A stretch of DNA of 18,266 nt from Betaproteobacteria bacterium (GTDB lineage: Bacteria; Pseudomonadota; Gammaproteobacteria; Burkholderiales; Casimicrobiaceae), in contig VBCZ01000216.1 in assembly GCA_005889025.1 (NCBI GenBank), forward strand, positions 1-18,266, in the 5' to 3' direction. The stretch's first letter is position 1; each line of letters opens with the position of its first letter. The notes beneath the pieces were generated by a model. The model searched no databases and was not told the origin of the DNA. It was given only the letters and a program-made list of their open reading frames with translations. The position numbers and the translations under genes are program-made. Shown here one piece after another: positions 7,072-14,934 of the stretch.

Positions 7072-7523
7072 AGACCATCCTGATACTGAACGGCCCCAAC
7101 CTCAACCTTCTGGGAACTCGCGAGCCGGGCGTCTATGGCGCGCAAACGCTCGATGATGTCGAAAAAATCTGTCTCGACGAGGGCACGAAGCTCGGACTTT
7201 CGATCGACTTCCGTCAGTCCAATCACGAAGGGCAGCTGATCGACTGGATCCACGAAGCCGGGCGCGAATGCGCTGCAGGCAACATGCTCGGCGTGGTGTT
7301 CAACGCCGGCGCGTACACGCATACGTCGATCGCCCTGCACGATGCGATCAAGGGCGCCAACGTGCCGGTGATCGAGCTGCACATTTCTAACGTGCATGCG
7401 CGCGAGGCCTTTCGCCACCATTCGTGGATCTCTCCGGTCGCGCGCGGGGTGATGGCGGGATTTGGCGTGCAGGGTTACGCCCTGGCGATAGCGGGCCTCA
7501 AGCTGCTCGTCGACCCAGCCTAG
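7068..7523 (+). CDS. aroQ: type II 3-dehydroquinate dehydratase
   Basis: A 151-residue protein of normal length for type II dehydroquinases, which interconvert 3-dehydroquinate and 3-dehydroshikimate as cytoplasmic dodecamers. Hallmarks are LNGPNLNLLGTREPGVYG with catalytic Tyr23 and lid Arg18, RQSNHEG (49-55), NAGAYTHTS with Asn79 and His85, and the catalytic histidine in ELHISN (His105), followed by REAFRHHS. It overlaps the preceding gene by 4 bases. Type II enzymes serve biosynthesis (AroQ) or quinate catabolism (QuiB/QutE). Sitting in a transport and dehydrogenase operon, this copy is more likely catabolic; a housekeeping copy elsewhere would support that. Confidence 0.93.
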   Translation: MKTILILNGPNLNLLGTREPGVYGAQTLDDVEKICLDEGTKLGLSIDFRQSNHEGQLIDWIHEAGRECAAGNMLGVVFNAGAYTHTSIALHDAIKGANVPVIELHISNVHAREAFRHHSWISPVARGVMAGFGVQGYALAIAGLKLLVDPA

Positions 7524-7535
7524 CCCGCTTCGCTC

Positions 7536-8363
7536 ATGGCGCGCCAGATCGGACTCGCTGCGCTCTCCGTGCTCGAGTTGACTCCGCCGGCAATGGTCAC
7601 CTGTGCCGCGGATGCGGGTTACGACTGCGTGGGCTTGCGCCTGATTCCGGCCACAAGCGCAGAGGTGAGCTATCCGATCATCGGCGACACGCCGCTCGTG
7701 CGCGAAACCGCAGCGCGCGTGAGCCAAAGCGGCGTGCGCGTTCTCGATATCGAGATCTTTCGTCTCAAACCGGACACGCGGGTCGAAGATTACCGTGCGG
7801 CACTCGAGACGGGAGCGCGCTTCGGAGCGCGCCACGCGCTCGTCGCCGGCAACGACCCGGACGAAGCGCGTCTTACCGATCGCTTCGGCGCGTTGTGCGA
7901 CCTTGCGGCCGAGCTCGGGATTTCCGCCAACCTCGAGCCGATGCCATGGACCGACGTCAAGAATTTCGCGCAGGCTGCCCGAATTCTCGCCGCAGCTCGA
8001 CGCGCGAACAGCGGAGTCCTTATCGATCCGATTCATTTCGACCGCGGGGGCAGCCGGCCCGACGAAGTCCACGACGTCCCACGCGACTGGCTTCGCTACG
8101 CGCAGCTCTGCGACGCACCGGCCGAGCGGCCCGTCGACGTGGAAGGACTGTTGCTTCAGGCGCGTGCGGAACGGCTGATGCCCGGCGACGGCGGCCTCGA
8201 TCTTCTCGGCATTCTGCGCGCGTTGCCGCGCGACATTCCGCTCTCGGTCGAGGTCCCGATGCAAACACTGGCCAGGACAGTTCCTGCGCTCGAGCGCGCG
8301 CGCCGCTTGCTCGACAAGACGCGCGCCTTATTGCAGCGCGCGCAAGCCCTCGATACGCTTTAG
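7536..8363 (+). CDS. xylose isomerase-like TIM-barrel enzyme, candidate 3-dehydroshikimate dehydratase
   Basis: A 275-residue protein of the sugar phosphate isomerase/epimerase (AP endonuclease 2-like) superfamily. Putative metal ligands sit at the family positions: Glu134 in ANLEPMPW, Asp164 in LIDPIHFDR, Gln190 in YAQLCDAP where many members have histidine, and Glu239 in LSVEVP. The superfamily includes metal-dependent 3-dehydroshikimate dehydratases (AsbF/QuiC-type), which convert 3-dehydroshikimate to protocatechuate. Encoded 12 nt after the dehydroquinase, that reaction would be the next step. Family membership is clear; the reaction is inferred from neighbours, and other isomerase or epimerase activities remain possible. 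No strong ribosome binding site is seen, so coupling to aroQ is likely. Confidence 0.75.
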   Translation: MARQIGLAALSVLELTPPAMVTCAADAGYDCVGLRLIPATSAEVSYPIIGDTPLVRETAARVSQSGVRVLDIEIFRLKPDTRVEDYRAALETGARFGARHALVAGNDPDEARLTDRFGALCDLAAELGISANLEPMPWTDVKNFAQAARILAAARRANSGVLIDPIHFDRGGSRPDEVHDVPRDWLRYAQLCDAPAERPVDVEGLLLQARAERLMPGDGGLDLLGILRALPRDIPLSVEVPMQTLARTVPALERARRLLDKTRALLQRAQALDTL

Positions 8364-8370
8364 TTGCGAA

Positions 8371-8395
8371 TCGGAATTCGGCGCCCGAATTTCGA
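8371..8395 (+). promoter_or_regulatory. inverted repeat upstream of ada
   Basis: AATTCGG (8375-8381) and CCGAATT (8385-8391) form perfect 7-bp arms around CGC, extendable to 11 bp per side with one mismatch. It lies just after the TIM-barrel stop and about 25 bases before the ada -10 box. It has no T-tract on the + strand, so it is more likely an operator than a terminator. It does not resemble the remembered Ada box (AATT...GCGCAA). Confidence 0.4.
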
Positions 8396-8418
8396 CGACG
8401 CGGCATCCGCGCGTTGCC

Positions 8419-8424
8419 TATAAT
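8419..8424 (+). promoter_or_regulatory. perfect -10 box placing +1 at the ada start codon
   Basis: A consensus TATAAT ends 7 bases before the ATG at 8432, so transcription should start at or within a base or two of the start codon. No ribosome binding site exists between them, consistent with a leaderless message. No convincing -35 box lies 16-18 bases upstream, which would fit activator dependence, as expected for ada. Confidence 0.5.
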
Positions 8425-8431
8425 CCATCGC

Positions 8432-9544
8432 ATGAACAAGCTGCCAGCACCCGATGAGATGTACCGCGCGCTCGTCAGGCGCGACCCGGCCTTCGACGGA
8501 ATCTTCTATGTGGGCGTCAAGACCACCCGCATTTTTTGCCGCTCGGTGTGTCACGCGCGCACGCCCAAGCGCGAAAACGTCGAATTCTACGCGCGGCCGC
8601 ATGATGCTCTGTACGCGGGCTATCGCCCCTGCCTGCGCTGCCGGCCGCTCGATGTGCGCCCCAAGCCACCTCCGGTAGTGGGGCAGCTCCTGTCGGCCGT
8701 GGAGGCCGAGCCGGGCGCACGACTGCGCGAATCCGATCTGGTGCGTATGGGCATCGACCCGTCCACGGCGCGACGGGCGTTTCAGCGTTACTGCGGCATG
8801 AGCTTTCATGCCTATCACCGTGCCCGGCGAATGGGACTTGCGCTCACTGGAGTCAGACAAGGAAAAAACATGCTCGACCTGCAACTCGATCAAGGCTTCG
8901 AATCTTCCAGCGGCTTTCGCGATGCCTTCGTGAAAGTATTCGGCACGGCGCCCAGCCAGGCGCGCGCCGTGGATTGCCTGTACGCGAAGTGGTTTGAAAC
9001 GCCGCTCGGTCCGATGCTGGCGTTGGCAAACGATGCCGGCTTGCATCTGCTCGAGTTTGTCGATCGCCGGGGCCTCCAGCGCGAGTTGGAGACCTTGCGT
9101 CGCCACTTCTCGCAGTACGTCGTTCCCGGCGAGCATCGCCATCTCGACGCCATCGGGCGTGAGCTGGACGCCTATTTTTCGGGCAAGTCGCTCGGCTTCA
9201 ACACGCCGCTCCAACTGTCCGGTTCCGCATTCCAGCGCGGAGTATGGGAGGCGTTGCGCCGGATTCCACCCGGTGAAACGCGTTCCTATGCGCATATCGC
9301 GGCGATGGTCGGGAGACAGTCTGCCGTGCGTGCGGTAGGACGCGCCAACGGTGACAACAAGCTTGCCATCATCATCCCATGTCACCGCGTTATCGGTGCG
9401 GACGGCACGCTGACGGGTTATGGCGGCGGATTGTGGCGGAAGGCGTGGCTGCTCGAACATGAACGAAACCACGCGAGCACCGCGGGTCAGCTGTCTCTGC
9501 GCATGCCGGCACAGCCGATTGCCGCGCCTCGCGCGATCTCCTGA
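8432..9544 (+). CDS. ada: Ada: bifunctional DNA methylation repair protein and regulator
   Basis: A 370-residue protein with the full Ada architecture. The N-terminal zinc domain has four cysteines (Cys36, Cys40, Cys67, Cys70) in CRSVCHARTPKRENV and YRPCLRC; by homology Cys36 accepts methyl groups from phosphotriesters. An AraC-type helix-turn-helix region follows (about 100-175, with RAFQRYCGMSFHAYHRARR). The C-terminal O6-methylguanine methyltransferase domain ends with the active-site PCHRV (Cys317). It repairs alkylated DNA and, when methylated, activates its own regulon. Start ATG 8432 gives MNKLPAPDEMY, which aligns with Ada N-termini; the longer open frame upstream runs antisense-like through the TIM-barrel gene. 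An approximately 30-residue tail after the methyltransferase domain is unremarkable. Confidence 0.95.
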   Translation: MNKLPAPDEMYRALVRRDPAFDGIFYVGVKTTRIFCRSVCHARTPKRENVEFYARPHDALYAGYRPCLRCRPLDVRPKPPPVVGQLLSAVEAEPGARLRESDLVRMGIDPSTARRAFQRYCGMSFHAYHRARRMGLALTGVRQGKNMLDLQLDQGFESSSGFRDAFVKVFGTAPSQARAVDCLYAKWFETPLGPMLALANDAGLHLLEFVDRRGLQRELETLRRHFSQYVVPGEHRHLDAIGRELDAYFSGKSLGFNTPLQLSGSAFQRGVWEALRRIPPGETRSYAHIAAMVGRQSAVRAVGRANGDNKLAIIIPCHRVIGADGTLTGYGGGLWRKAWLLEHERNHASTAGQLSLRMPAQPIAAPRAIS

Positions 9545-9580
9545 GCTTTGCGGAAATGACTGACAATCGGCAAAGCTCAG
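9541..9580 (+). terminator. perfect 11-bp hairpin over the ada stop codon
   Basis: CTGAGCTTTGC (9541-9551) and GCAAAGCTCAG (9570-9580) are perfect inverted arms with an 18-nt loop. The left arm contains the ada TGA (9542-9544). No T-run follows, so this is not a standard intrinsic terminator; it may stabilise the mRNA 3' end, assist Rho-dependent ending, or be part of a small mobile repeat together with the hairpin at 9655-9681. Confidence 0.4.
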
Positions 9581-9610
9581 CCGTCACGGCCAATGCTTTC
9601 TCCCGCCGCT

Positions 9611-9645
9611 ACCCTCACCCCCGCCCGTCTCGCTTAGGAGAGGGG
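9611..9645 (+). repeat. degraded REP-like intergenic element
   Basis: ACCCTCACCCCCGCCCGTCT followed by GGAGAGGGG resembles the widespread proteobacterial intergenic palindrome built on CCCTCACCCC...CCCTCTCCC...GGGAGAGGG. Here the inner palindrome is partly eroded. Recognition is from memory of the motif; no second copy exists in this window. Confidence 0.35.
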
Positions 9646-9654
9646 CGCATCGTG

Positions 9655-9681
9655 ACGGAAATGGTCGTCAACCATTTCCGT
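9655..9681 (+). other. perfect 11-bp hairpin upstream of the EamA gene
   Basis: ACGGAAATGGT (9655-9665) and ACCATTTCCGT (9671-9681) pair perfectly around a 5-nt loop. It ends 22 bases before the GTG start at 9704, in what should be the leader or promoter of that gene. No T-tract follows. It could be an operator or a leader hairpin. Confidence 0.45.
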
Positions 9682-9703
9682 AAGACTCGGTAAAGAAACC
9701 ACC

Positions 9704-10702
9704 GTGGCGATTGCGGATCTCGCGCGGCTGCTCGTGCTCGCCGCGCTGTGGGGCGGATCGTTTGCATTCATTCGGGTCGCCGTTCCCGCACTGGGGCCGT
9801 TGTGGCTCGCCGAAAGCCGAGTCGCCATCGCCTTCGTGGCGCTGTTCGCGTTTGCCCTTTTCCGCCGAGTTGTCCCGAGCTTGCGTGCCCACTGGCGCGG
9901 TTTTCTTGCGGTCGGCGTGATCAACTCGGCGCTGCCGTTTGCCCTGTTTTGCTACGCGGAGCAATACGTGACTGCCTCGACGGCGGCCGTCCTCAACGCG
10001 ACCAGTCCCTTCTTTGGCGCGACGGTCGCTGCGATTTGGCTCAGGGAGCCACTGGCCCCTGTCAAAATCGTCGGCATGGCTCTAGGGCTCGCCGGCGTGG
10101 CGATCCTGGTCGGCTGGCATCCCGAACCGCTGGCGCCTAAGACGATGCTGGCCATGGCGGCGTGCTTGGTGGCGGCGCTGTGCTACGGCGTCGCCAGCGT
10201 CTACGCAAAGGCGAAGCTGACAGGCATGCCGAGTTTTTCGATCGCGCTATATAGCCAGCTCGGCGCCGCGCTGGCGCTGGCACCGTCGCTTCCATTGTCG
10301 CCGCCCGCCGGCTTGCTAAGCGCGCTCGTCGTGGCCAACGTGCTCGCGCTCGGGCTAGCATCGACCGCGGTCGCGTACATGCTCTATTTCCGGCTGATTG
10401 CGAACATAGGGCCGGCGCGAGCGCTATCGGTGACGTTCCTGATTCCGTTGTTCGGCGTCTTTTGGGGTGTTGTTTTCCTGGGTGAGACGCTTGCAGCGAA
10501 CACGCTGGCGGGCTGCGCGCTGATCCTGGGAGGAACGTGGCTCGCCGTCCGCGCCCAATTGCCGCCAAGTCATCCCGTCAGGCTGAACGAACATCAAACC
10601 AGTTCTGGCAGTGTCGGCGGATACACGCAGAGGTACTTGACCTGTGCTGCCTGGAGACAACGCTGCTTGATGATTTCAAGCTTCTGCTCGCGTGGGTTCT
10701 GA
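9704..10702 (+). CDS. EamA/DMT-superfamily membrane transporter
   Basis: A 332-residue protein with about ten membrane spans in two EamA repeats. The first begins LVLAALWGGSFAFIRVAVPALGP and includes TASTAAVLNATSPFFGATVAAIWLREPL. The second ends with the matching YFRLIANIGPARALSVTFLIPLFGVFWGVVFLGETL. Such transporters export amino acids, nucleobases or other metabolites; substrate unknown. The GTG start follows a weak ribosome binding site and gives a typical short N-terminus. The family core ends near residue 290 (nt about 10575). The remaining 40 or so residues are polar, lack family character and are antisense to the convergent DUF2726 gene, so the original stop was probably lost. Confidence 0.88.
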   Translation: MAIADLARLLVLAALWGGSFAFIRVAVPALGPLWLAESRVAIAFVALFAFALFRRVVPSLRAHWRGFLAVGVINSALPFALFCYAEQYVTASTAAVLNATSPFFGATVAAIWLREPLAPVKIVGMALGLAGVAILVGWHPEPLAPKTMLAMAACLVAALCYGVASVYAKAKLTGMPSFSIALYSQLGAALALAPSLPLSPPAGLLSALVVANVLALGLASTAVAYMLYFRLIANIGPARALSVTFLIPLFGVFWGVVFLGETLAANTLAGCALILGGTWLAVRAQLPPSHPVRLNEHQTSSGSVGGYTQRYLTCAAWRQRCLMISSFCSRGF

Positions 10703-11136
10703 ACCTGCTCGGGCTCCTTGGAGTCGACGATCGCGACAATGGTCATGTCGCGATCACAAACGACGAACCCGACGTGCTGGTTGGCGATCTTGCGAAACGC
10801 GCGCAGCCTTTCCATGCCCTGGGGGCCAATCTTGACCTGGAGGACATCGGCCAGGCGCACGCGGGCGAAAATGTCGTGTCTGGGAAACGCCGCTTTGATC
10901 AAAAGGTAGACCACGCTTTCAGCCTTGGACAGAAAGCGCGGCCGCAGCAGGTAAAGGCCCGGCAGCTCCGCACTGGATAAAAGGCGAGTGGTTTCGCCTT
11001 CGGTCCATTGTGCGGCGGTGGCAGGATCGCCGTCCTTCGCTCGAGCGCCCGCATTGCGCTGACGGCGCACCAAACCGATAAGCACCGCGACCACCAGTGC
11101 GCTGATCGCAAGCGCGAAGAGCATTCCGGACGTCAT
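10594..11136 (-). CDS. DUF2726-type protein with an N-terminal membrane anchor
   Basis: A 180-residue protein. Residues 4-23 form one hydrophobic span (MLFALAISALVVAVLIGLV) followed by RRQR, so the rest is probably cytoplasmic. The C-terminal domain, from LSSAE through LYLLRPRFLSKAESVVYLLIK, VRLADVLQVK, and DRDMTIVAIVDSKEPEQ, resembles DUF2726, a small alpha/beta domain sometimes compared with restriction-nuclease folds. No function is established. AGGAG lies 9 bases upstream of the start (plus strand 11146-11150). Its 3' end overlaps the convergent EamA-type gene by 109 bases, and it diverges from the pagL-like gene. Confidence 0.75.
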   Translation of the reverse strand: MTSGMLFALAISALVVAVLIGLVRRQRNAGARAKDGDPATAAQWTEGETTRLLSSAELPGLYLLRPRFLSKAESVVYLLIKAAFPRHDIFARVRLADVLQVKIGPQGMERLRAFRKIANQHVGFVVCDRDMTIVAIVDSKEPEQVQNPREQKLEIIKQRCLQAAQVKYLCVYPPTLPELV

Positions 11137-11209
11137 GCGGGCGGGCTCCTAAACCTGCGGCCCACGCTTGTTTGGGGGCCGGGCAGCGCTGGGCCGGCGC
11201 CTAGGCTGC

Positions 11210-11238
11210 TTGCAGGCCTGATGCCCCGCCCGTACAAT
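11210..11238 (+). promoter_or_regulatory. predicted sigma70 promoter of the pagL-like gene
   Basis: TTGCAG (11210-11215) and TACAAT (11233-11238) are spaced by 17 bases, close to consensus. Predicted start is near 11245, giving a leader of about 110 nt to ATG 11355. No coding signal was found in the 218-base gap apart from this promoter and the divergent ribosome binding site. Confidence 0.6.
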
Positions 11239-11354
11239 GCGCCGGCGCGATGCATCCGATTTGGCTGCCTTGGAATCGATTGGCGTGTCGATGCACTCGA
11301 AGTCACCCGCCCGCCGCAGGCGGTTCGCGAGCTCACCTTCGATCAGGATTGACG

Positions 11355-11939
11355 ATGTTGATGCTTCGAGATTTCCCGGTCCAGCTCAATTCGGTACGAA
11401 GCGTCCTGCTCACGGTGGCCTTGTGCGTTGCGCCCGGCGCCTTGGCCGCTCCATTTTCCATGTCGGATGGGGTTGCCGTGACCGGCGCTGACGGAAATCA
11501 GGTGAAGATGTTCGGGTTCGCGACGTTCTGGAATTCTCTGTGCGCATGCGTGCCCTTGAAAGATCTGGGGTTCGACACCCGGCTGCTGGCGCAACTTTCA
11601 TACTGGCGCGGCTACGACGAATCCACCGATCATCGTTCGCTGTGGGAGGCAAGCGTAACGCCGACACTGCGTTGGACCGCACCCGGAACGGGGCCGGTCG
11701 CGGTTTTCGCCGAGGCGGGCGTCGGCGTGAGCGCGCTGTCGGCGACGCGCATCAACAGCGAAAGGCATTTCGGCAGCGCGTTTCAGTTCAACGAGCAGGG
11801 AGGTCTGGGCGTAGCGTTCGGCGAACACCGCCGCTTCGAGCTGGCAGGGTATGCGCGTCATGTATCGAACGGGGGAATCAAGCAACCCAACAACGGCATA
11901 ACGTTCTTCGGCGGTGTGTTTCGAGTCGCTCTCGATTGA
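11355..11939 (+). CDS. pagL: PagL-like lipid A 3-O-deacylase family outer-membrane protein
   Basis: A 194-residue protein. A signal peptide (hydrophobic VLLTVALCVAPGALAA) with predicted cleavage near residue 32 is followed by an alternating beta-barrel sequence ending in a short VALD. FAEAGVGVSALS and GYARHVSNGGIKQPNNG match the PagL (acyloxyacyl hydrolase) family, which removes the 3-O acyl chain of lipid A in the outer membrane. Catalytic His169 and Ser171 are present. The residue at the position of the third triad member, Glu140 in Pseudomonas PagL, is Thr183 here, so activity is uncertain. ATG 11355 is chosen because AGGA lies 6 nt upstream and it directly gives the signal peptide; an in-frame ATG at 11250 would add 35 Arg/Pro-rich residues ahead of it. 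Confidence 0.8.
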   Translation: MLMLRDFPVQLNSVRSVLLTVALCVAPGALAAPFSMSDGVAVTGADGNQVKMFGFATFWNSLCACVPLKDLGFDTRLLAQLSYWRGYDESTDHRSLWEASVTPTLRWTAPGTGPVAVFAEAGVGVSALSATRINSERHFGSAFQFNEQGGLGVAFGEHRRFELAGYARHVSNGGIKQPNNGITFFGGVFRVALD

Positions 11940-11991
11940 TCGGCATTTCCAGCGGCGCCGCCAGCAGAAATTTTCCTGGGCCTGCCCATAG

Positions 11992-12018
11992 AAAAAGCCC
12001 CGCCGGAGCGGGGCTTTT
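11992..12018. terminator. bidirectional intrinsic terminator between pagL-like and groEL
   Basis: GCCCCGC (11997-12003) and GCGGGGC (12008-12014) form a perfect GC stem with loop CGGA, flanked by AAAAA on the left and TTTT on the right. It therefore reads as hairpin plus T-run on both strands, ending the pagL-like transcript on + and the groES-groEL transcript on -. Confidence 0.9.
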
Positions 12019-12060
12019 AAATTTGGATTTCCAGTCCACGCGCCTTTCGGCGCTGCCGGA

Positions 12061-13567
<1,507 letters not shown>

Positions 13568-13609
13568 TGTCTTTTCTCCTGAATCAGTGGTGTGTTCGTT
13601 GAATCCGCA

Positions 13610-13897
13610 TTAGCCGACGATGCCGATAATGTCGTCTTCGCGCATGTGCAGGTAATCCTGCCCGTCCAGCTTGAATTCCTGCCCCGAGTACTTGCCGAAA
13701 AGGATGGTGTCGCCGATCTTGACTCCCATAGGGATCAGTTTGCCGTTTTCATCGGTCTTGCCGGGCCCGGCGAAAACGACCTGCCCCTGGGAAGGTTTTT
13801 CTGCCGCGGTATCGGGAATAACGATGCCGCCTGCCGTCTTACGTTCTTCCTCGAGTCGCTTCACGATGACGCGATCGTGCAATGGGCTAATTTTCAT
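13610..13897 (-). CDS. groES: GroES, 10-kDa co-chaperonin
   Basis: A 95-residue protein of normal length. It begins MKISPLHDRVIVKRLEEERKT, carries the mobile loop TAGGIVIPDTAAEKPSQG that docks on GroEL, and ends FKLDGQDYLHMREDDIIGIVG, with the typical IGDTILFGKYSG core. It caps the GroEL ring. The start at 13897 fits family N-termini; a longer frame upstream adds residues from the leader. The ribosome binding site AGGAG (13913-13909) lies 11 nt upstream. The gene is 42 bases ahead of groEL in one CIRCE-controlled operon and shows no damage, in contrast with groEL. Confidence 0.97.
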   Translation of the reverse strand: MKISPLHDRVIVKRLEEERKTAGGIVIPDTAAEKPSQGQVVFAGPGKTDENGKLIPMGVKIGDTILFGKYSGQEFKLDGQDYLHMREDDIIGIVG

Positions 13898-13909
13898 GTG
13901 AGTACTCAC
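13898..13909. repeat. 12-bp perfect palindrome between groES RBS and start
   Basis: GTGAGTACTCAC is self-complementary over 12 bases and fills the gap between the AGGAG and the ATG of groES. That gap is longer than usual (11 nt). It could fold weakly or be coincidental. Confidence 0.4.
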
Positions 13910-13997
13910 TCCTGTGAAGATTATCGAAGGTAATGGGGTCGCGCTGTTATTGAGGGGAGCCGACCCCTGTAACCAGCTGAGTCCTACTGCCGCGTTG

Positions 13998-14024
13998 CTA
14001 GCACTCATCGGCATCGAGTGCTAA
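13998..14024 (-). promoter_or_regulatory. CIRCE element (HrcA operator) of groES-groEL
   Basis: Read on the minus strand it is TTAGCACTC-N9-GAGTGCTAG, 17 of 18 positions of the CIRCE consensus. CIRCE is bound by the heat-shock repressor HrcA, which is released on heat stress when chaperonin is saturated. It begins at the -10 box and covers the transcription start and early leader, the classical repressing position. Confidence 0.96.
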
Positions 14025-14052
14025 TAATAAGGAAACTTGGCCGCGAAATCAA
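14024..14052 (-). promoter_or_regulatory. sigma70 promoter of groES-groEL
   Basis: On the minus strand TTGATT (14052-14047) and TATTAT (14029-14024) are spaced by exactly 17 bases. Predicted start is near 14017, within CIRCE, giving a leader of about 120 nt to groES. A sigma32-type promoter was not evident. Confidence 0.75.
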
Positions 14053-14137
14053 GCCCTCAGTGGCTTTGGCAATGCAACCCGGCCGGCTGTGATATGTTTT
14101 TTCCGCGGAAGAGCGCGCGAAAGGGGTGGGAAGCGCG

Positions 14138-14914
14138 ATGGTCAGCGAGGCTGTTTTTCCGTCTGCGGCGACGCCGCGCGGTGTCGCCGCCGGCCGGGGC
14201 CTGGCCTGGCTCACCGAGGCGTGGCGGCTGTTCGCACAATCGCCAGGCGTTTGGATTCTTGTCGTCCTGATCCTCTTCGCAATCAATGTCGTCCTCGCAT
14301 TCATCCCGCTGCTGGGTTACTTCGGCACGCAGGTGCTATTCCCGGTCTTTGCCGGCGGCGTGATGTTGGGCTGCCGGGCGATGGATCGGAGGGAGAAATT
14401 CACCGTCGCCCATCTTTTTGCCGGATTCGGCCAGCGCGCCGGACACCTTTTTGTCGTCGGCTTGATCTATACCGCGCTCGTGCTTGCCATCATGGTCGTC
14501 GTGGTTGGCTTGTTGTTCATCCTTTTCGGCGCGGCCGTCATTACCGAAATATGGAAGCTCGACGAGCCGCTGGCCGCAGCGACGCTGCTCCCAGGCGTCT
14601 TTTCGGCGCTGATGGTCGGCGCACTGTTGTTCCTGCTGCTGTACTTGCCGCTGGTAATGGCGATCTGGTTTGCGCCCGCGCTGGTCGTATTGAAGAGCGC
14701 GGAACCGTTGGAGGCGATGCGGTTATCGCTGTCGGGGTGCGCGAAGAATATTCTGCCGTTTCTGATCTACGGCATCATCTGGATCATTCTGGCATTCATC
14801 GCGACGCTGCCCCTGATGCTGGGGTGGCTAGTGCTGGGACCGGTGACGATTGCGTCCGTGTACACGAGCTACTGCGACATCTACGACGACGAAGTCGCGC
14901 CGCGCGCCAACTGA
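14138..14914 (+). CDS. BPSS1780-family inner-membrane protein
   Basis: A 258-residue integral membrane protein resembling the BPSS1780 family common in Betaproteobacteria. After a soluble start (RGLAWLTEAWRLFAQSPGVW) there are five or six membrane segments, beginning WILVVLILFAINVVLAFIPLL and ending ILPFLIYGIIWIILAFIATLPLM, with the short polar tail DIYDDEVAPRAN. Function is unknown; the layout recalls DUF2189/YciC-like membrane proteins. ATG 14138 follows GGGAAG closely; GTG 14126 in the same frame is an alternative. It diverges from groES and converges on the next gene with a 20-base gap and no visible terminator. Confidence 0.85.
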   Translation: MVSEAVFPSAATPRGVAAGRGLAWLTEAWRLFAQSPGVWILVVLILFAINVVLAFIPLLGYFGTQVLFPVFAGGVMLGCRAMDRREKFTVAHLFAGFGQRAGHLFVVGLIYTALVLAIMVVVVGLLFILFGAAVITEIWKLDEPLAAATLLPGVFSALMVGALLFLLLYLPLVMAIWFAPALVVLKSAEPLEAMRLSLSGCAKNILPFLIYGIIWIILAFIATLPLMLGWLVLGPVTIASVYTSYCDIYDDEVAPRAN

Positions 14915-14934
14915 CCCGAGGCGCTCTGCGGAAG

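Noticed and set aside
6933..8264. 443-codon open frame on the minus strand
   Set aside because: Antisense to oxidoreductase, aroQ and TIM-barrel genes, which are all clearly coding; composition is that of a GC-rich shadow frame.
7424..8431. Upstream extension of the ada frame
   Set aside because: It lies entirely across aroQ and the TIM-barrel gene in another frame and has Arg-rich shadow composition; Ada homology starts at 8432.
11250..11354. In-frame ATG at 11250 as start of the pagL-like gene
   Set aside because: Would put 35 Arg/Pro-rich residues before the signal peptide; ATG 11355 has AGGA at good spacing.
11598..12060. Apparent continuation of the second groEL frame past the true groEL stop
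   Set aside because: Artefact of the second frameshift; the sequence is antisense to the pagL-like gene and crosses the terminator.
13898..14014. Longer GroES starting upstream in the leader
   Set aside because: Extra residues overlap CIRCE and the leader and do not match GroES; MKISPLHDRV is the normal start.
14066..14095. Promoter for the BPSS1780-family gene (TTGGCA with TGATAT)
   Set aside because: The -10 match is poor (3 of 6), so it was not listed as a feature.
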